DNA from: GCA-003244245 sp963822695
Lineage (GTDB): Bacteria > Actinomycetota > Actinomycetes > Mycobacteriales > Pseudonocardiaceae
Direction of reading: 5' to 3'
NCBI GenBank assembly: GCA_963822695.1
Contig: CAWGJH010000024.1
Coordinates: 186,001-250,000 of the forward strand
DNA: 64,000 nucleotides
Position 1 is the first letter of the stretch; every line of letters starts with the position of its first letter. This document shows, piece after piece, positions 17,199 through 24,855 of the stretch. A model generated the notes under the pieces. That model made no database searches. It saw only the letters and a program-made list of their open reading frames with translations, and was not told where the DNA came from. The translations under genes were made by a program, and so were the position numbers.

Positions 17199-18788
17199 AT
17201 GAAACGTGTGCCTGCGCTGTCCGTCGGGCTGTCGCTCGTAGCGGTGGCGTCCTTGGCGCTGGCGTGCACATCTGCCGTGGGCATCACCGCGCAGCCTGGA
17301 GTCCACGGACCCGTCGGCCCAGTCCCAGCAGGGTTGGGACGGTTCTATAGCCAGGGCCTGTCCTGGGGCGGCTGCTCCTCGTTCGCCAAGACCCCGAGTG
17401 ATCAGAAGACCTATGCCGACCGCGACCTGCAGTGCGCATACCTCACCGTGCCCTTGGATTACGCCAATCCGAACGGCCGAACCATCAAGGTTGGCCTGCT
17501 CCGCCACCCCGCATCGGACCCAGCGCAGCGTATCGGCTCCTTGGTGATCAACCCGGGTGGTCCCGGCGGGTCCGGCATGAGCACCGCGGCCAGCCTCGCC
17601 GACACGATCATGAGCAATGACGTGGGGCGACGTTTTGACCTGGTGGGCTTCGACCCGCGCGGTGTCGGCTCGAGTGAACCACAGATTGTCTGCCGCAGCG
17701 CCGAAGAGCGCGACCGTGAACGCCTGATGAACCTCAACGTCGACACCTCACCGGAGGGTGTGGTGAAGACCGAAGCCCAGGAAAAGGCCGACGACGACGG
17801 ATGCGTCAAAGGCACCGGGAAAGATGTACTCGCAAACATCGGCACCCGCGAGGTGGTCCGCGACATGGATGTCATGCGGTCGGCCCTCGGTGATGAAAAG
17901 CTGACTTACCTCGGTTATTCTTACGGTACGCGGATCGGTACCAGCTACGCTGAAGCCTTTCCCAAGAATGTCCGCGCAATGATCCTCGACGGCGCTGTCG
18001 ATGAAGCGCAGGATCCGGCTGTCCAGCTCGTCGACCAGGGTCGGGGATTTGAGAAAGCTTTTGACATGTTCGCGGCGTGGTGCGCGGTTCGTACTGATTG
18101 CGCCTTGGGGCCGGACAAGAGTCAGGCTGTGAGCAAATTCCAGGCCCTTGTCCGGCCGTTGATCAACCAACCGGTTGGGGTGTCCGACGGGCGCAAGCTG
18201 TCTTACACCGACGCCACCATCGGCACCGTTCAGGCCCTGTACTTGTCCGACCTCTGGCCAGTGCTGAACCGCGGTCTGGGGGAACTCGCCCAGGGTCACG
18301 GGAACGCTCTCATGCGCCTTGCCGATAACTACTACGGACGGTCCCAAGACGGTACCTACTCCACCGAGATGGATGTCTTCCAGGCCGTCCTCTGCGTTGA
18401 CAACCCGCCGATCAAAGATCGGAACGTGGCCCGCGATATCGACGCTCAATACCGGAAGGCCGCCCCATTCCTCGACACGGGACAGCCACCCTCAACTGCC
18501 CTCGATAACTGTGCTTTCTGGCCCGTACCATCTACCAGCGCACCTCACCACCCCCAGGCCCCCGGGTTGCCGCCAGTGATGGTGATCTCCACGACGCAGG
18601 ATCCCGCCACGCCCTACCAGGCCGGTGTCAACCTTGCCCACGACCTCAATGCCCGCCTGCTGACTTACGAAGGCACTCAACACACCGCCTTCATGCAAGG
18701 AAACAGCTGCGTCGATCGCGCCGGGATCAGCTACCTCACCAGCCTGAAGCTTCCGGCCGAGGGAACCAGGTGCCAAACCACGAGTTGA
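17199..18788 (+). CDS. Secreted alpha/beta-hydrolase lipoprotein, TAP/SlpD-type tripeptidyl aminopeptidase
   Basis: 529 residues from the ATG at 17199 (AAGGGAG upstream). An N-terminal signal ends in the lipobox LALAC at residues 22-26, so the mature protein is probably lipid-anchored outside the membrane. The nucleophile elbow is YLGYSYGTRIG near residue 243 (Ser), preceded by an oxyanion loop NPGGPGGSGM near 115. A C-terminal TAP-like domain carries the acid in STTQDPATPYQAG and the base in EGTQHTAFM, completing Ser-Asp-His. Relatives release N-terminal tripeptides from extracellular proteins or cleave small esters. It ends 13 bp before a strong hairpin, suggesting a single-gene unit. Confidence 0.9.
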   Translation: MKRVPALSVGLSLVAVASLALACTSAVGITAQPGVHGPVGPVPAGLGRFYSQGLSWGGCSSFAKTPSDQKTYADRDLQCAYLTVPLDYANPNGRTIKVGLLRHPASDPAQRIGSLVINPGGPGGSGMSTAASLADTIMSNDVGRRFDLVGFDPRGVGSSEPQIVCRSAEERDRERLMNLNVDTSPEGVVKTEAQEKADDDGCVKGTGKDVLANIGTREVVRDMDVMRSALGDEKLTYLGYSYGTRIGTSYAEAFPKNVRAMILDGAVDEAQDPAVQLVDQGRGFEKAFDMFAAWCAVRTDCALGPDKSQAVSKFQALVRPLINQPVGVSDGRKLSYTDATIGTVQALYLSDLWPVLNRGLGELAQGHGNALMRLADNYYGRSQDGTYSTEMDVFQAVLCVDNPPIKDRNVARDIDAQYRKAAPFLDTGQPPSTALDNCAFWPVPSTSAPHHPQAPGLPPVMVISTTQDPATPYQAGVNLAHDLNARLLTYEGTQHTAFMQGNSCVDRAGISYLTSLKLPAEGTRCQTTS

Positions 18789-18800
18789 GCGCTGCCTGAG

Positions 18801-18830
18801 CACTCGGTGGCGCTGCGGCGCCACCGAGTG
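18801..18830 (+). terminator. Probable terminator hairpin after the peptidase gene
   Basis: CACTCGGTGGCGC (18801-18813), loop TGCG, GCGCCACCGAGTG (18818-18830): a perfect 13-bp GC-rich stem beginning 13 bp past the stop codon. There is no long T-run, which is common for actinobacterial terminators. Confidence 0.7.
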
Positions 18831-19035
18831 ATGACGTGACGGTCTTCGTTCTGCGCTCCGCAGCACACCGTCGCTGTTCGCATGTTGCGCTTCGTGTGCC
18901 TCACCCACATAATGGATTGAGCCAAGGCAGCAGCTGCGGAAGTGAGCCCGGCCCCTCTCCGGACGGTTTGGGACCGGGTTTTGCGTTTCTGCGGAGCGCT
19001 GAGGAGGCGCGAACCGCTGCAACGCGCTCGATACC

Positions 19036-19239
19036 GTGATTCTGGCAACGACCAGTATCCGAGCTGGTGAACTGCGGGAAGGTGTCGAGCAGGCCAGTCA
19101 CGCGCTCGTGCTCGTCCAACAAGTGGGATCGAGGCGGGTCCGAGCGAGATTGAGGCCGCTGGTTGAGGCTTTGGCAAGTCGCAACGACAGTACCTGTCGT
19201 GAGCTTGCTCGGGCGGTTCACACCGTCGCCGCGATGTGA
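19036..19239 (+). pseudogene. C-terminal remnant of a TPR-type XRE-family regulator
   Basis: About 67 residues: VILATTSIRAGELREGVEQA, VQQVGSRRVRARLRPLVEA and LARAVHTVA. This is the typical last tetratricopeptide-like helices of Streptomyces/Pseudonocardiales HTH-TPR regulators (LA..YLRRGDLDEG..QA..AL). No HTH domain is found upstream between 18831 and 19036. The gap 18831-19035 holds no coding sequence that I recognise, and 19240-19558 likewise shows nothing I can support. Confidence 0.5.
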
Positions 19240-19558
19240 GAAGTGGCGCCCACCGAGAGGTCAGACATCGCGCCATCCTCACCGATACAGCCAATGATCG
19301 CTCCAGCAACCGCATCACAGCGGGCATTTCCAGGAACCGCTGCTCGGTGCTTCCTGGAAGGTGGCTGCGTTGGAGCACCTGGGCGTTGGCGTCGTAGTTC
19401 TGATCACCGACCTCGAAGGTCAGCGACAGGGACGTTCCGTGTGACACCGTGCGGCTTCGGTGGGGAGGAGGGCCGTCGTCGCGGCCAATGTGGGGGTGGA
19501 CAAAGTGGTCTTCGTCAGGGGGGTGTGGGCTGGGTTACTCGTGGACGAGGTTGTCGGG

Positions 19559-19933
19559 TCAGCTCGTCGTCTGGGGGGAGATCTGATTGTCCGCGTCGGT
19601 GGGCGTGGCCGGGGGAGTGCTGGCGGAGGTCTGGGGTGCTGTGGGTGTCTTCGCTGAGGGTCGTTTGGTGCCTCGTGGTCGGGTTGGTTGTGGTACGTCG
19701 AGTCCGGCGCGGTGTAGTTCCGCCGCGGTCCATCCGGCCGTGCGTGCTTCCTCGAAGGTCGCGCGGGCTCGTTGGGCGATGTCCTCGGCGCGGGTTTGAG
19801 CGTGCAGGACTGCTTGCTCGGCGGTGTGATACTCATACAAGAGTGCGCCGAGTTTTTCGACGACGGCGATCCGGTCATTGAGTAGTGATCGTGCGGCGTT
19901 GACGGCTTTGCGTTTGGCGTCTCGCTCGGACAT
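19559..19933 (-). CDS. Hypothetical helical protein with Pro/Thr-rich tail
   Basis: 124 residues beginning MSERDAKRKAVNAARSLLND at the ATG at 19933 (GGGAG upstream); the frame is open to a GTG at 19978. Residues 1-75 are charged and Ala-rich, predicted helical or coiled (VVEKLGALLYEYHTAEQAVL, RARATFEEARTAGWTAAELH). From residue 80 the chain becomes Pro/Thr-rich and probably disordered. It looks like the small accessory proteins that occur in actinobacterial mobile elements, but I cannot name a family. Confidence 0.6.
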   Translation of the reverse strand: MSERDAKRKAVNAARSLLNDRIAVVEKLGALLYEYHTAEQAVLHAQTRAEDIAQRARATFEEARTAGWTAAELHRAGLDVPQPTRPRGTKRPSAKTPTAPQTSASTPPATPTDADNQISPQTTS

Positions 19934-20057
19934 GCCCACTCCCACGGGACTCCCTGCCTCTCGTTGTGTCGTGGCCACAGCCCAGGTCTACTCCGCCCTT
20001 CCCGGTCCGCGGCGAGTGGATCCTGGTGTTGAGGTAGGCGGCTTTCACCCTTGTTGA

Positions 20058-20103
20058 GCGCAGAAAAGATGACAGTGGATGCGCAGAAAATATGTCAGTG
20101 GAT
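20058..20103 (+). repeat. Tandem 23-bp repeat resembling an IS21-type terminus
   Basis: Two adjacent 23-bp copies, 20058-20080 and 20081-20103, both beginning GCGCAGAAAA and ending CAGTGGAT, differ at two positions only. Tandemly repeated transposase-binding sites at the ends are typical of IS21-family elements. No istA or istB gene lies beside it. The flank 20104-20341 has no convincing gene. Confidence 0.5.
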
Positions 20104-20341
20104 TTCGCTTTTCGAATTCGTGTTTGGGGGCCGGGTGTTGGGAGGGCGCGGAGGTCAGCCAGTTGGCGATGTCGGCGACGGTGGGATCCATGTGTTGCGC
20201 GGGCTCGCGTCGGCCTGATCGCGGTGATCGCCCAATATTTTGATGTGGTCTGAGCGCCTGGCGGGCTACGATTAGGACCGGCCACCCGGGGTGAGGCCAC
20301 CTCTTGCAAGCAGAATTGTCGGCGGATTGGTGTTGTGAGCA

Positions 20342-21409
20342 GTGTGGAGCGTTCCGGAAGAAGCCCTGGAGTTGAGGCGCGAGCCCGGCGGCGAGGCGGT
20401 GTTCTCCTTTCATGGTCGGCTGGACCTGGTTGTCCGTGGCCCGGCGGCGTTGGTCGCCGGGGTAGTGGAGTATTTCTGGCCCCAGGTACTTCCAGCGGTG
20501 ACTGACTCGGCGGCGATCACGGTGGAGGTGCTGGTCGGGGGGATGACTGCCACGGTGCTCGCTGCGTTGCCCAGCTGGCCTGTCAGGCTGTACCGCTCTT
20601 CGGATGGGCCCATTGACGACTGGAATGAGGGGATTGGGTATACGACCCCGTGGGGTCTGGATCGGTTGATCGTCAACCCGCACACCGGGAGCCAGATCGC
20701 CATGGTAGGCCACCACGTGTGGGTGATGAGCCCGAATCTTCAGCGAGGTGTTCGGGACGCCATCCGTGTGATCAAGCAGCTGGTCGTGACCGCATTCGAG
20801 GCCCAGGGCGCGGTCGTGATGCACGCTGCTGCGTTCGCGGTCGAGGGTAGTGTAGTCGCGCTGGTCGGCGGCAAGGGATCGGGTAAGACCACCACCGTGC
20901 TGGCCGCCGTTGCCGACGGCGCCACGTTGATCAGCAACGACCGGTTGTTCGCATGGCCGATGCGCGGTCAGACCATGGTGGTGGGGTGGACGGACCCTAT
21001 CCGCGTGCTCGGTCGTTCACCAGGGGCGCCGAAGCGGATGATCTCGCTGATCGAGCATGCCCACCATGACCGCACCCGGGTGGTCGAGCAGCCCTTGCCG
21101 CTGGCTGCGGTAGTCGTGCCCGATGTGCATCCCGGCCCCTCGGCACCCGTGTGCGTCGAGCTTGACGCGGCCACCGGGGCGGCTGCGGTCCGCGCGGAGA
21201 TCTTGCCGCAGCGGGTGCGGTGGCTCGGTCTAGAACCCGATCCCCACCCATCTCCTGTTTCGCCGATGGCGCCGCGCTATCTGCGGGTCTCCTACGCCTA
21301 TCACGACGCCCACCCGGCCGCCGTAGCACTTCGCGACAGGCTGCGCGACCACGCTAGGCCACACACCGCTGCTCGTCTGACCGAGTGTGAACGCGGCGAT
21401 ACTTGTTGA
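20342..21409 (+). CDS. HPr-kinase-like P-loop protein
   Basis: 355 residues from a GTG at 20342 with no clear Shine-Dalgarno. The N-terminal 160 residues are unassigned. Then comes MHAAAFAVEGSVVALVGGKGSGKTTTVLAA, with a Walker A motif GGKGSGKTT near residue 178, followed by ISNDRLFAWP near 200, which parallels the HPr kinase/phosphorylase core (HprK) sequence after the P-loop. Such HprK-like proteins in Actinobacteria are not part of the sugar PTS; some modify peptides in RiPP clusters, others are orphan. The protein lacks the HprK signature region that binds HPr as far as I can see. Convergent with the methyltransferase gene 31 bp away. Confidence 0.75.
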   Translation: MWSVPEEALELRREPGGEAVFSFHGRLDLVVRGPAALVAGVVEYFWPQVLPAVTDSAAITVEVLVGGMTATVLAALPSWPVRLYRSSDGPIDDWNEGIGYTTPWGLDRLIVNPHTGSQIAMVGHHVWVMSPNLQRGVRDAIRVIKQLVVTAFEAQGAVVMHAAAFAVEGSVVALVGGKGSGKTTTVLAAVADGATLISNDRLFAWPMRGQTMVVGWTDPIRVLGRSPGAPKRMISLIEHAHHDRTRVVEQPLPLAAVVVPDVHPGPSAPVCVELDAATGAAAVRAEILPQRVRWLGLEPDPHPSPVSPMAPRYLRVSYAYHDAHPAAVALRDRLRDHARPHTAARLTECERGDTC

Positions 21410-21440
21410 GTGTGGATTTTCTGTCCGTGGGTAGACGGAT

Positions 21441-22244
21441 TTAGTGTCGGTGAGTTGCTGATTGGTGTCGCGGATGGCTGAGGACGAGAAGGTCGCTGGT
21501 GGTTTCCACCGGGCGGGGTTCTTTCTCCTGAGTGACGGCTTCGTCGAGTGCGGTGAAGCCTTGCGTGGTTTCTTCCTCGGTGAGGTGTTCGAAGGTTGAT
21601 ATTGCGCGCAAGCGCAGTCGTTGAGCATGTTCGGCCAGACTGTTGGCTAGCCGTACGGACACGGCCTGAAGCGCCTGTTGTTCAAGCCCCACTTCGCCGA
21701 AGACCGTCAGGACGTCGGCCAGGGCGGGAAACATCTGTTGTTCGATCTCGGCGGCTCGGGGGAAGTAGTGTTGCCAGGTGAGGGTGGGCATGCGGTCGGA
21801 AAAGACGCTGCGGATCAAGACCCGCCCGTTGGGACGCAGTACCCGAGCGATCTCGGCTGCGGCTTGTTCCTGGTCTGGCACGTGGTGCCAGACCAGGAAC
21901 AACAGCACCACCTCGCAGCTGCGGTTTGGCAATGGGATGTGGTGGGCTGAGCCGTCGAGGTAGGTCACCGCGCTGTGGCGCGCGGAATGTTCGGCGATCT
22001 GGCGCATTCGCCGGGACGGTTCCACCCCGTAGACCGGGCCGGCGAACGTGTCGGCCAGCGCGGGGGTGAATCGTCCGATGCCACAGCCCAGGTCCAGCAC
22101 GGTCAGCGGGCGCCGCGACGGGCAGTGCGCAGCGAAGGTTCGCATCCAGGAAGTGAGGGTGCTGGTGGCCAGCTCTCGCCCCCGTGCGTACACGGTGTGC
22201 TGGCGCTGGTCGTAGTCCACGCTGCGCATGACATTCATCATCAT
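21441..22244 (-). CDS. Class I SAM-dependent methyltransferase
   Basis: 267 residues with several stacked ATGs; the fourth (22229) opens MRSVDYDQRQHTVYARGREL, as in UbiE-like relatives. Motif I is VLDLGCGIGRFTPALAD near residue 49, then GVEPSRRMRQIAEHSA, and post-I LPNRSCEVVLLFLVWHHVPD, with the motif III RVLRPNGRVLIRSVF. The C-terminal third is all-helical. The methyl acceptor is unknown. A perfect 26-bp palindrome lies 47 bp upstream of the first ATG. It is downstream of the broken integrase and a short overlapping frame, all on the minus strand. Confidence 0.88.
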   Translation of the reverse strand: MMMNVMRSVDYDQRQHTVYARGRELATSTLTSWMRTFAAHCPSRRPLTVLDLGCGIGRFTPALADTFAGPVYGVEPSRRMRQIAEHSARHSAVTYLDGSAHHIPLPNRSCEVVLLFLVWHHVPDQEQAAAEIARVLRPNGRVLIRSVFSDRMPTLTWQHYFPRAAEIEQQMFPALADVLTVFGEVGLEQQALQAVSVRLANSLAEHAQRLRLRAISTFEHLTEEETTQGFTALDEAVTQEKEPRPVETTSDLLVLSHPRHQSATHRH

Positions 22245-22419
22245 GGCCGATGCCGTCGATCGCCGCTTGACATCGGGAGTCCGCCTGAGAGGCCTGTAAC
22301 GCCGCGGCGTTACAGGCGGAGTGCCAGGCGAAGATCGCCTGGCTGGTGTCGACGCGCTGGAAAAATCGGTCTCCCGCGATATTCGCGCGGGTGAGGTCGG
22401 TCACCGGGTACGTGATCAC
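22245..22419 (-). CDS. Short frame coupled to the integrase stop, uncertain
   Basis: A GTG at 22419 overlaps the integrase TGA as GTGA and reads MITYPVTDLTRANIAGDRFF, then QRVDTSQAIFAWHSACNAAA and LQASQADSRCQAAIDGIGHD. The first 45 codons have very high GC at third positions, as in real genes here. No stop occurs before the frame runs into the antisense-free shadow of the methyltransferase, so the original end is probably lost by a shift. No family recognised. Coupling suggests that it was a companion of the integrase. Confidence 0.35.
22292..22317. promoter_or_regulatory. Perfect 26-bp palindrome
   Basis: GCCTGTAACGCC (22292-22303), centre GC, GGCGTTACAGGC (22306-22317). A second inverted repeat GCCAGGCGA-AGA-TCGCCTGGC lies at 22323-22343. 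They sit upstream of the methyltransferase on its strand and fit a TetR- or GntR-type operator, although they also fall inside the short frame that starts at 22419. Confidence 0.5.
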
Positions 22420-22840
22420 GCCCGTCGGTGTGGGGGGTCGAGGAGTTCGGTGGCGGTGGTGATCGCGGTGAGGCCGGGTTTGGTGTAGCGGGCGGCGGTG
22501 CGGATGGATCGCCAGTGTCCTTTGGCCATGATGAGGGTGGCGTCGGTGCCGGCGTCGCCGAGGTGGGTGGCGGCGCTGTGGCGCAGGGTGCAGGCTCAGC
22601 CCGGTGTGGGCCTTGATCAGGACGCGGGCGCGGTCGTAGCCCAGGCGGATGCGGCCGGTGTCGGGGCAGATGTCACGGCTGGCGGTGCCCGCGCGGCGCG
22701 CCGGGCCAGGGCGGCGGTCGGAGCAGAACAGTGGGCCGGTGTGGCGGCCTTTGAGGTAGCGGGGCAGCAGGAGCGCGGTGCCTCGGCCCCAGACGATCCA
22801 GTCGGTGTTGCCGCCTTTGGTGGTGACGCGGGCGCGACGG
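22416..22840 (-). pseudogene. Tyrosine recombinase (integrase) C-terminal catalytic remnant
   Basis: On the minus strand: RRARVTTKGGNTDWIVWGRG, TALLLPRYLKGRHTGPLFCS and TGRIRLGYDRARVLIKAHTG, then after a one-base shift near 22595 LHTLRHSAATHLGDAGTDAT and MAKGHWRSIRTAARYTKPGL. The H-x-x-R box (LHTLRHS) and the second His/Arg plus Tyr region (GHWRS...ARYT) of phage-type integrases are present. The N-terminal DNA-binding half is absent; homology stops exactly where the terminal-inverted-repeat element begins at 22841. No att site or tRNA was found next to it. Confidence 0.8.
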
Positions 22841-23039
22841 GAGACCGACCAAAACCGTGGGAGGTCAACTTGTTACCGCTGCTCCCCGCAGCCGTAGTCC
22901 CGCCCGTGGTGGCCCTGGCATCCGGTCCGCCGCAGCCCTCCAGGGGCGTGGTCCGTGCCCGGTGATCCTCCGCACCTGGCAGCTCCGGAGGATCACCGGG
23001 CGCTCGAAAAGTTGACCTCCCACGGTTTTGGTCGGTCTC
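22841..23039. mobile_element. MITE-like element 1 (199 bp, 31-bp perfect terminal inverted repeats)
   Basis: Positions 22841-22871 (starting GAGACCGACCAAAACCGTGG) and 23009-23039 are perfect reverse complements. The interior holds no gene and includes a second perfect hairpin, 22958-22972 with 22986-23000 (15-bp stem CCCGGTGATCCTCCG, 13-nt loop). No target duplication is evident by eye. Its left edge coincides with the point where integrase homology ends. Size, long inverted ends and lack of a transposase suggest a non-autonomous element. Confidence 0.75.
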
Positions 23040-23602
23040 GCATCAGTCCCCAACCGCACGATGAGGTGTGCCAGGAGCATGTGAACGATCCGCTGAGGTC
23101 ACTGTTCCGACATGGTCCATGTCGGACATTCGTGGCACACTGCCCACCGTCAGTGCCTTTGAGCACGGTGTGATGCGGGGAACGAGGCGGGGAGGCACCG
23201 GGGTTTGGGGGAAGTTTCCCCACTGCCTTCCCGGCTCTATTTCCCCACTTAACCAGCAACAATGACATATGGGGAAGCGCGATTATGTGCCTGGGCACTA
23301 GCTAAGTACCCCTGAACCCCAGGGTTGGCCCGCGGTCCGCCGACTCCTTCCCCGCGTCCCCACGACCGCACTTGACTACTTATAGTGACAACAGGAACCC
23401 GCCACCCGGCACTGATCCCGGCTCTCGGGGTGGTCGGAAACGGTGATATGCGGGCTGAACGTCACCGCTGCGGCGGTCCTGCTGGCCGCCGATGGCGGAG
23501 GTCGGGTTCCGGCGGGTAGCCTCGCCGTCGGCGACGATGGACACGGGTGGTCGCAGCGGCAACGGCGGCGCCGTTGCGCACGGGACGTAACCAGGGGGCA
23601 CG
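23040..23602. other. Intergenic region with operator-like palindrome and GGGGAA/TTCCCC motifs
   Basis: No gene is supported here. TCCGACATG-GTC-CATGTCGGA (23106-23126) is a 9-bp inverted repeat with a 3-nt spacer. GGGGAA or TTCCCC occurs repeatedly between 23208 and 23360, once as the pair GGGGAAGTTTCCCC. The bases from 23370 are more AT-rich and may carry the promoter of the EF-hand gene at 23603. Confidence 0.4.
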
Positions 23603-24151
23603 ATGGCGATATCAGAGTTCGTCAAGCGCAAGCTGGCGATGGCCTACTACCGCTTCGACCACGACAAAGACGGGGTCGTCACCGAAAGTGACTTCGTGCA
23701 CCTCGGCCAGGAGGTGGCGCGGTTGCGTGGCGTCGAGCCAGGCAGCGTCGAGGCGGACCAGATCGTCGAGGCCCACCGGGGGTGGTGGGACGCCTATTTC
23801 AAGGGCGGAGACGCCGACGGTGACGGCCAGGTGACCCTTGAGGAGTACCTCGCCTTCGTCGGGGCCTGGGTCGGCAGCGATCCCGAAGCCCTCCCGCGCG
23901 CCATTCAGGGCAATCAACTGGTCTTCGACACGATCGACGGGAACGGCAACGGGAAGCTCAGCCTCGACGAGTTCTCGCTCTACCTTCGGGCCTACGGCCT
24001 GGAGGATGATCACGCCACCAGGGCGTTCAGTTACCTCGACCTCGACGGAGACGGCTACATCTCCCGGGCTGAGTTCGCCAAGAACATGAGCGAGTACTAC
24101 ATCTCCGAAGAGCGCCCCTCGGCGAGCGAGTGGTTCTTCGGCGGTCACTGA
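23603..24151 (+). CDS. EF-hand calcium-binding protein, calerythrin-like
   Basis: 182 residues from the ATG at 23603, with AGGGGG upstream. Four EF-hand loops are visible: DHDKDGVVTESD near residue 19, DADGDGQVTLEE near 69, DGNGNGKLSLDE near 113 and DLDGDGYISRAE near 147. All keep Asp/Asn at positions 1, 3 and 5 and an acidic residue at 12. The overall length and arrangement match calerythrin, a cytosolic calcium buffer or sensor of actinomycetes, though here the second loop is of canonical type. No signal peptide. Confidence 0.92.
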   Translation: MAISEFVKRKLAMAYYRFDHDKDGVVTESDFVHLGQEVARLRGVEPGSVEADQIVEAHRGWWDAYFKGGDADGDGQVTLEEYLAFVGAWVGSDPEALPRAIQGNQLVFDTIDGNGNGKLSLDEFSLYLRAYGLEDDHATRAFSYLDLDGDGYISRAEFAKNMSEYYISEERPSASEWFFGGH

Positions 24152-24283
24152 TCTCCGGACGCCCAGGGAACTAAGGAGGCTTCGCCTCGGACCGCCGAGG
24201 TGGTGGCTGGGTTGGTGGGTGACGTGGCGGCTGGGTGAGGGCAGGGTGGCGGGGTTGAGCTGCCACTGTGCTGGGGATGCGTC

Positions 24284-24550
24284 ATGGCAACCCGTGTCGT
24301 GACCGTGAATGACATCCTTGATGGTGATGTCGGTCTGGAGCTTGAGTGCTTCGACCGGATCTACCTCAACGGTTGGGTACCGACTCTGCAGGTGCCCGGC
24401 CAGGTGGTCAGTTTCCTGACCCAGCATCTGGGGTTCCCGATCCCGTCTCCGGCGATCTTGGAGAGCGGGAAAAACTGGGGGAGGCTACGCAGCCAGGGCC
24501 AGTGGACCAGGCGTGTTGGTGAACTCGGCGTACCAGCGAGTGGACCCTGA
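24284..24550 (+). pseudogene. Truncated hypothetical protein whose 3' end is supplied by element 2
   Basis: The frame opens MATRVVTVNDILDGDVGLEL, ECFDRIYLNGWVPTLQVPGQ and VVSFLTQHLGFPIPSPAILE. This looks like the conserved N-terminus of a larger actinobacterial protein I cannot name with confidence. At codon 60 (24461) it runs into the inverted-repeat element and reads ESGKNWGR from its terminus, then non-homologous sequence to 24550. So the gene was cut off by the insertion. RBS is weak. Confidence 0.6.
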
Positions 24551-24647
24551 TGCGGATCTACAGCTGCTAGACCCCGCCCTCCGGCACTGACCCCCGCTCA
24601 GCGTTGCACCAGCCAACGGTCTGCCTCCCCCAGTTTTTCCCGCTCTC
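24461..24647. mobile_element. MITE-like element 2 (187 bp, 25-bp perfect terminal inverted repeats)
   Basis: 24461-24485 (GAGAGCGGGAAAAACTGGGG...) and 24623-24647 are perfect reverse complements. The interior is non-coding. The element lies between two converging reading frames and both read the same residues, ESGKNWGR, out of its two ends. The repeats are unrelated to those of element 1 or 3. Confidence 0.75.
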
Positions 24648-24824
24648 CCCGTAGACAGCAATATCCTGCCATGCAGCCTCGAGTTCCTGCAACTGGCTGT
24701 TGAGGGCGCGCTGCATCGCTGCTTGTCGTCTCGTCCGCGACTCCAGCACTCGCTCAGTGAGCGAAGACCCGATGAGTACGCCCACCAAGAAAGTGACCGC
24801 CAGGACGGCTAGGATAAAAGTCAT
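24567..24824 (-). CDS. Small membrane-anchored protein with C-terminus altered by element 2
   Basis: ATG at 24824 with AAGGAGG about 10 nt upstream. It begins MTFILAVLAVTFLVGVLIGS, a single membrane helix, followed by a charged helical segment (RVLESRTRRQAAMQRALNSQ, LQELEAAWQDIAVYG). From about residue 58 the sequence (ESGKNWGRQ) comes from the inverted-repeat element, so the native C-terminus has been replaced. Topology suggests a short cytoplasmic coiled segment tethered to the membrane. Function unknown. Confidence 0.55.
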   Translation of the reverse strand: MTFILAVLAVTFLVGVLIGSSLTERVLESRTRRQAAMQRALNSQLQELEAAWQDIAVYGESGKNWGRQTVGWCNAERGSVPEGGV

Positions 24825-24855
24825 ATTCGTTACTCCTCCTTAGTAGACGGACGTG

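Noticed and set aside
22428..22965. Gly/Val/Ala-rich plus-strand ORFs
   Set aside because: They are antisense to the integrase remnant, which has clear homology on the minus strand.
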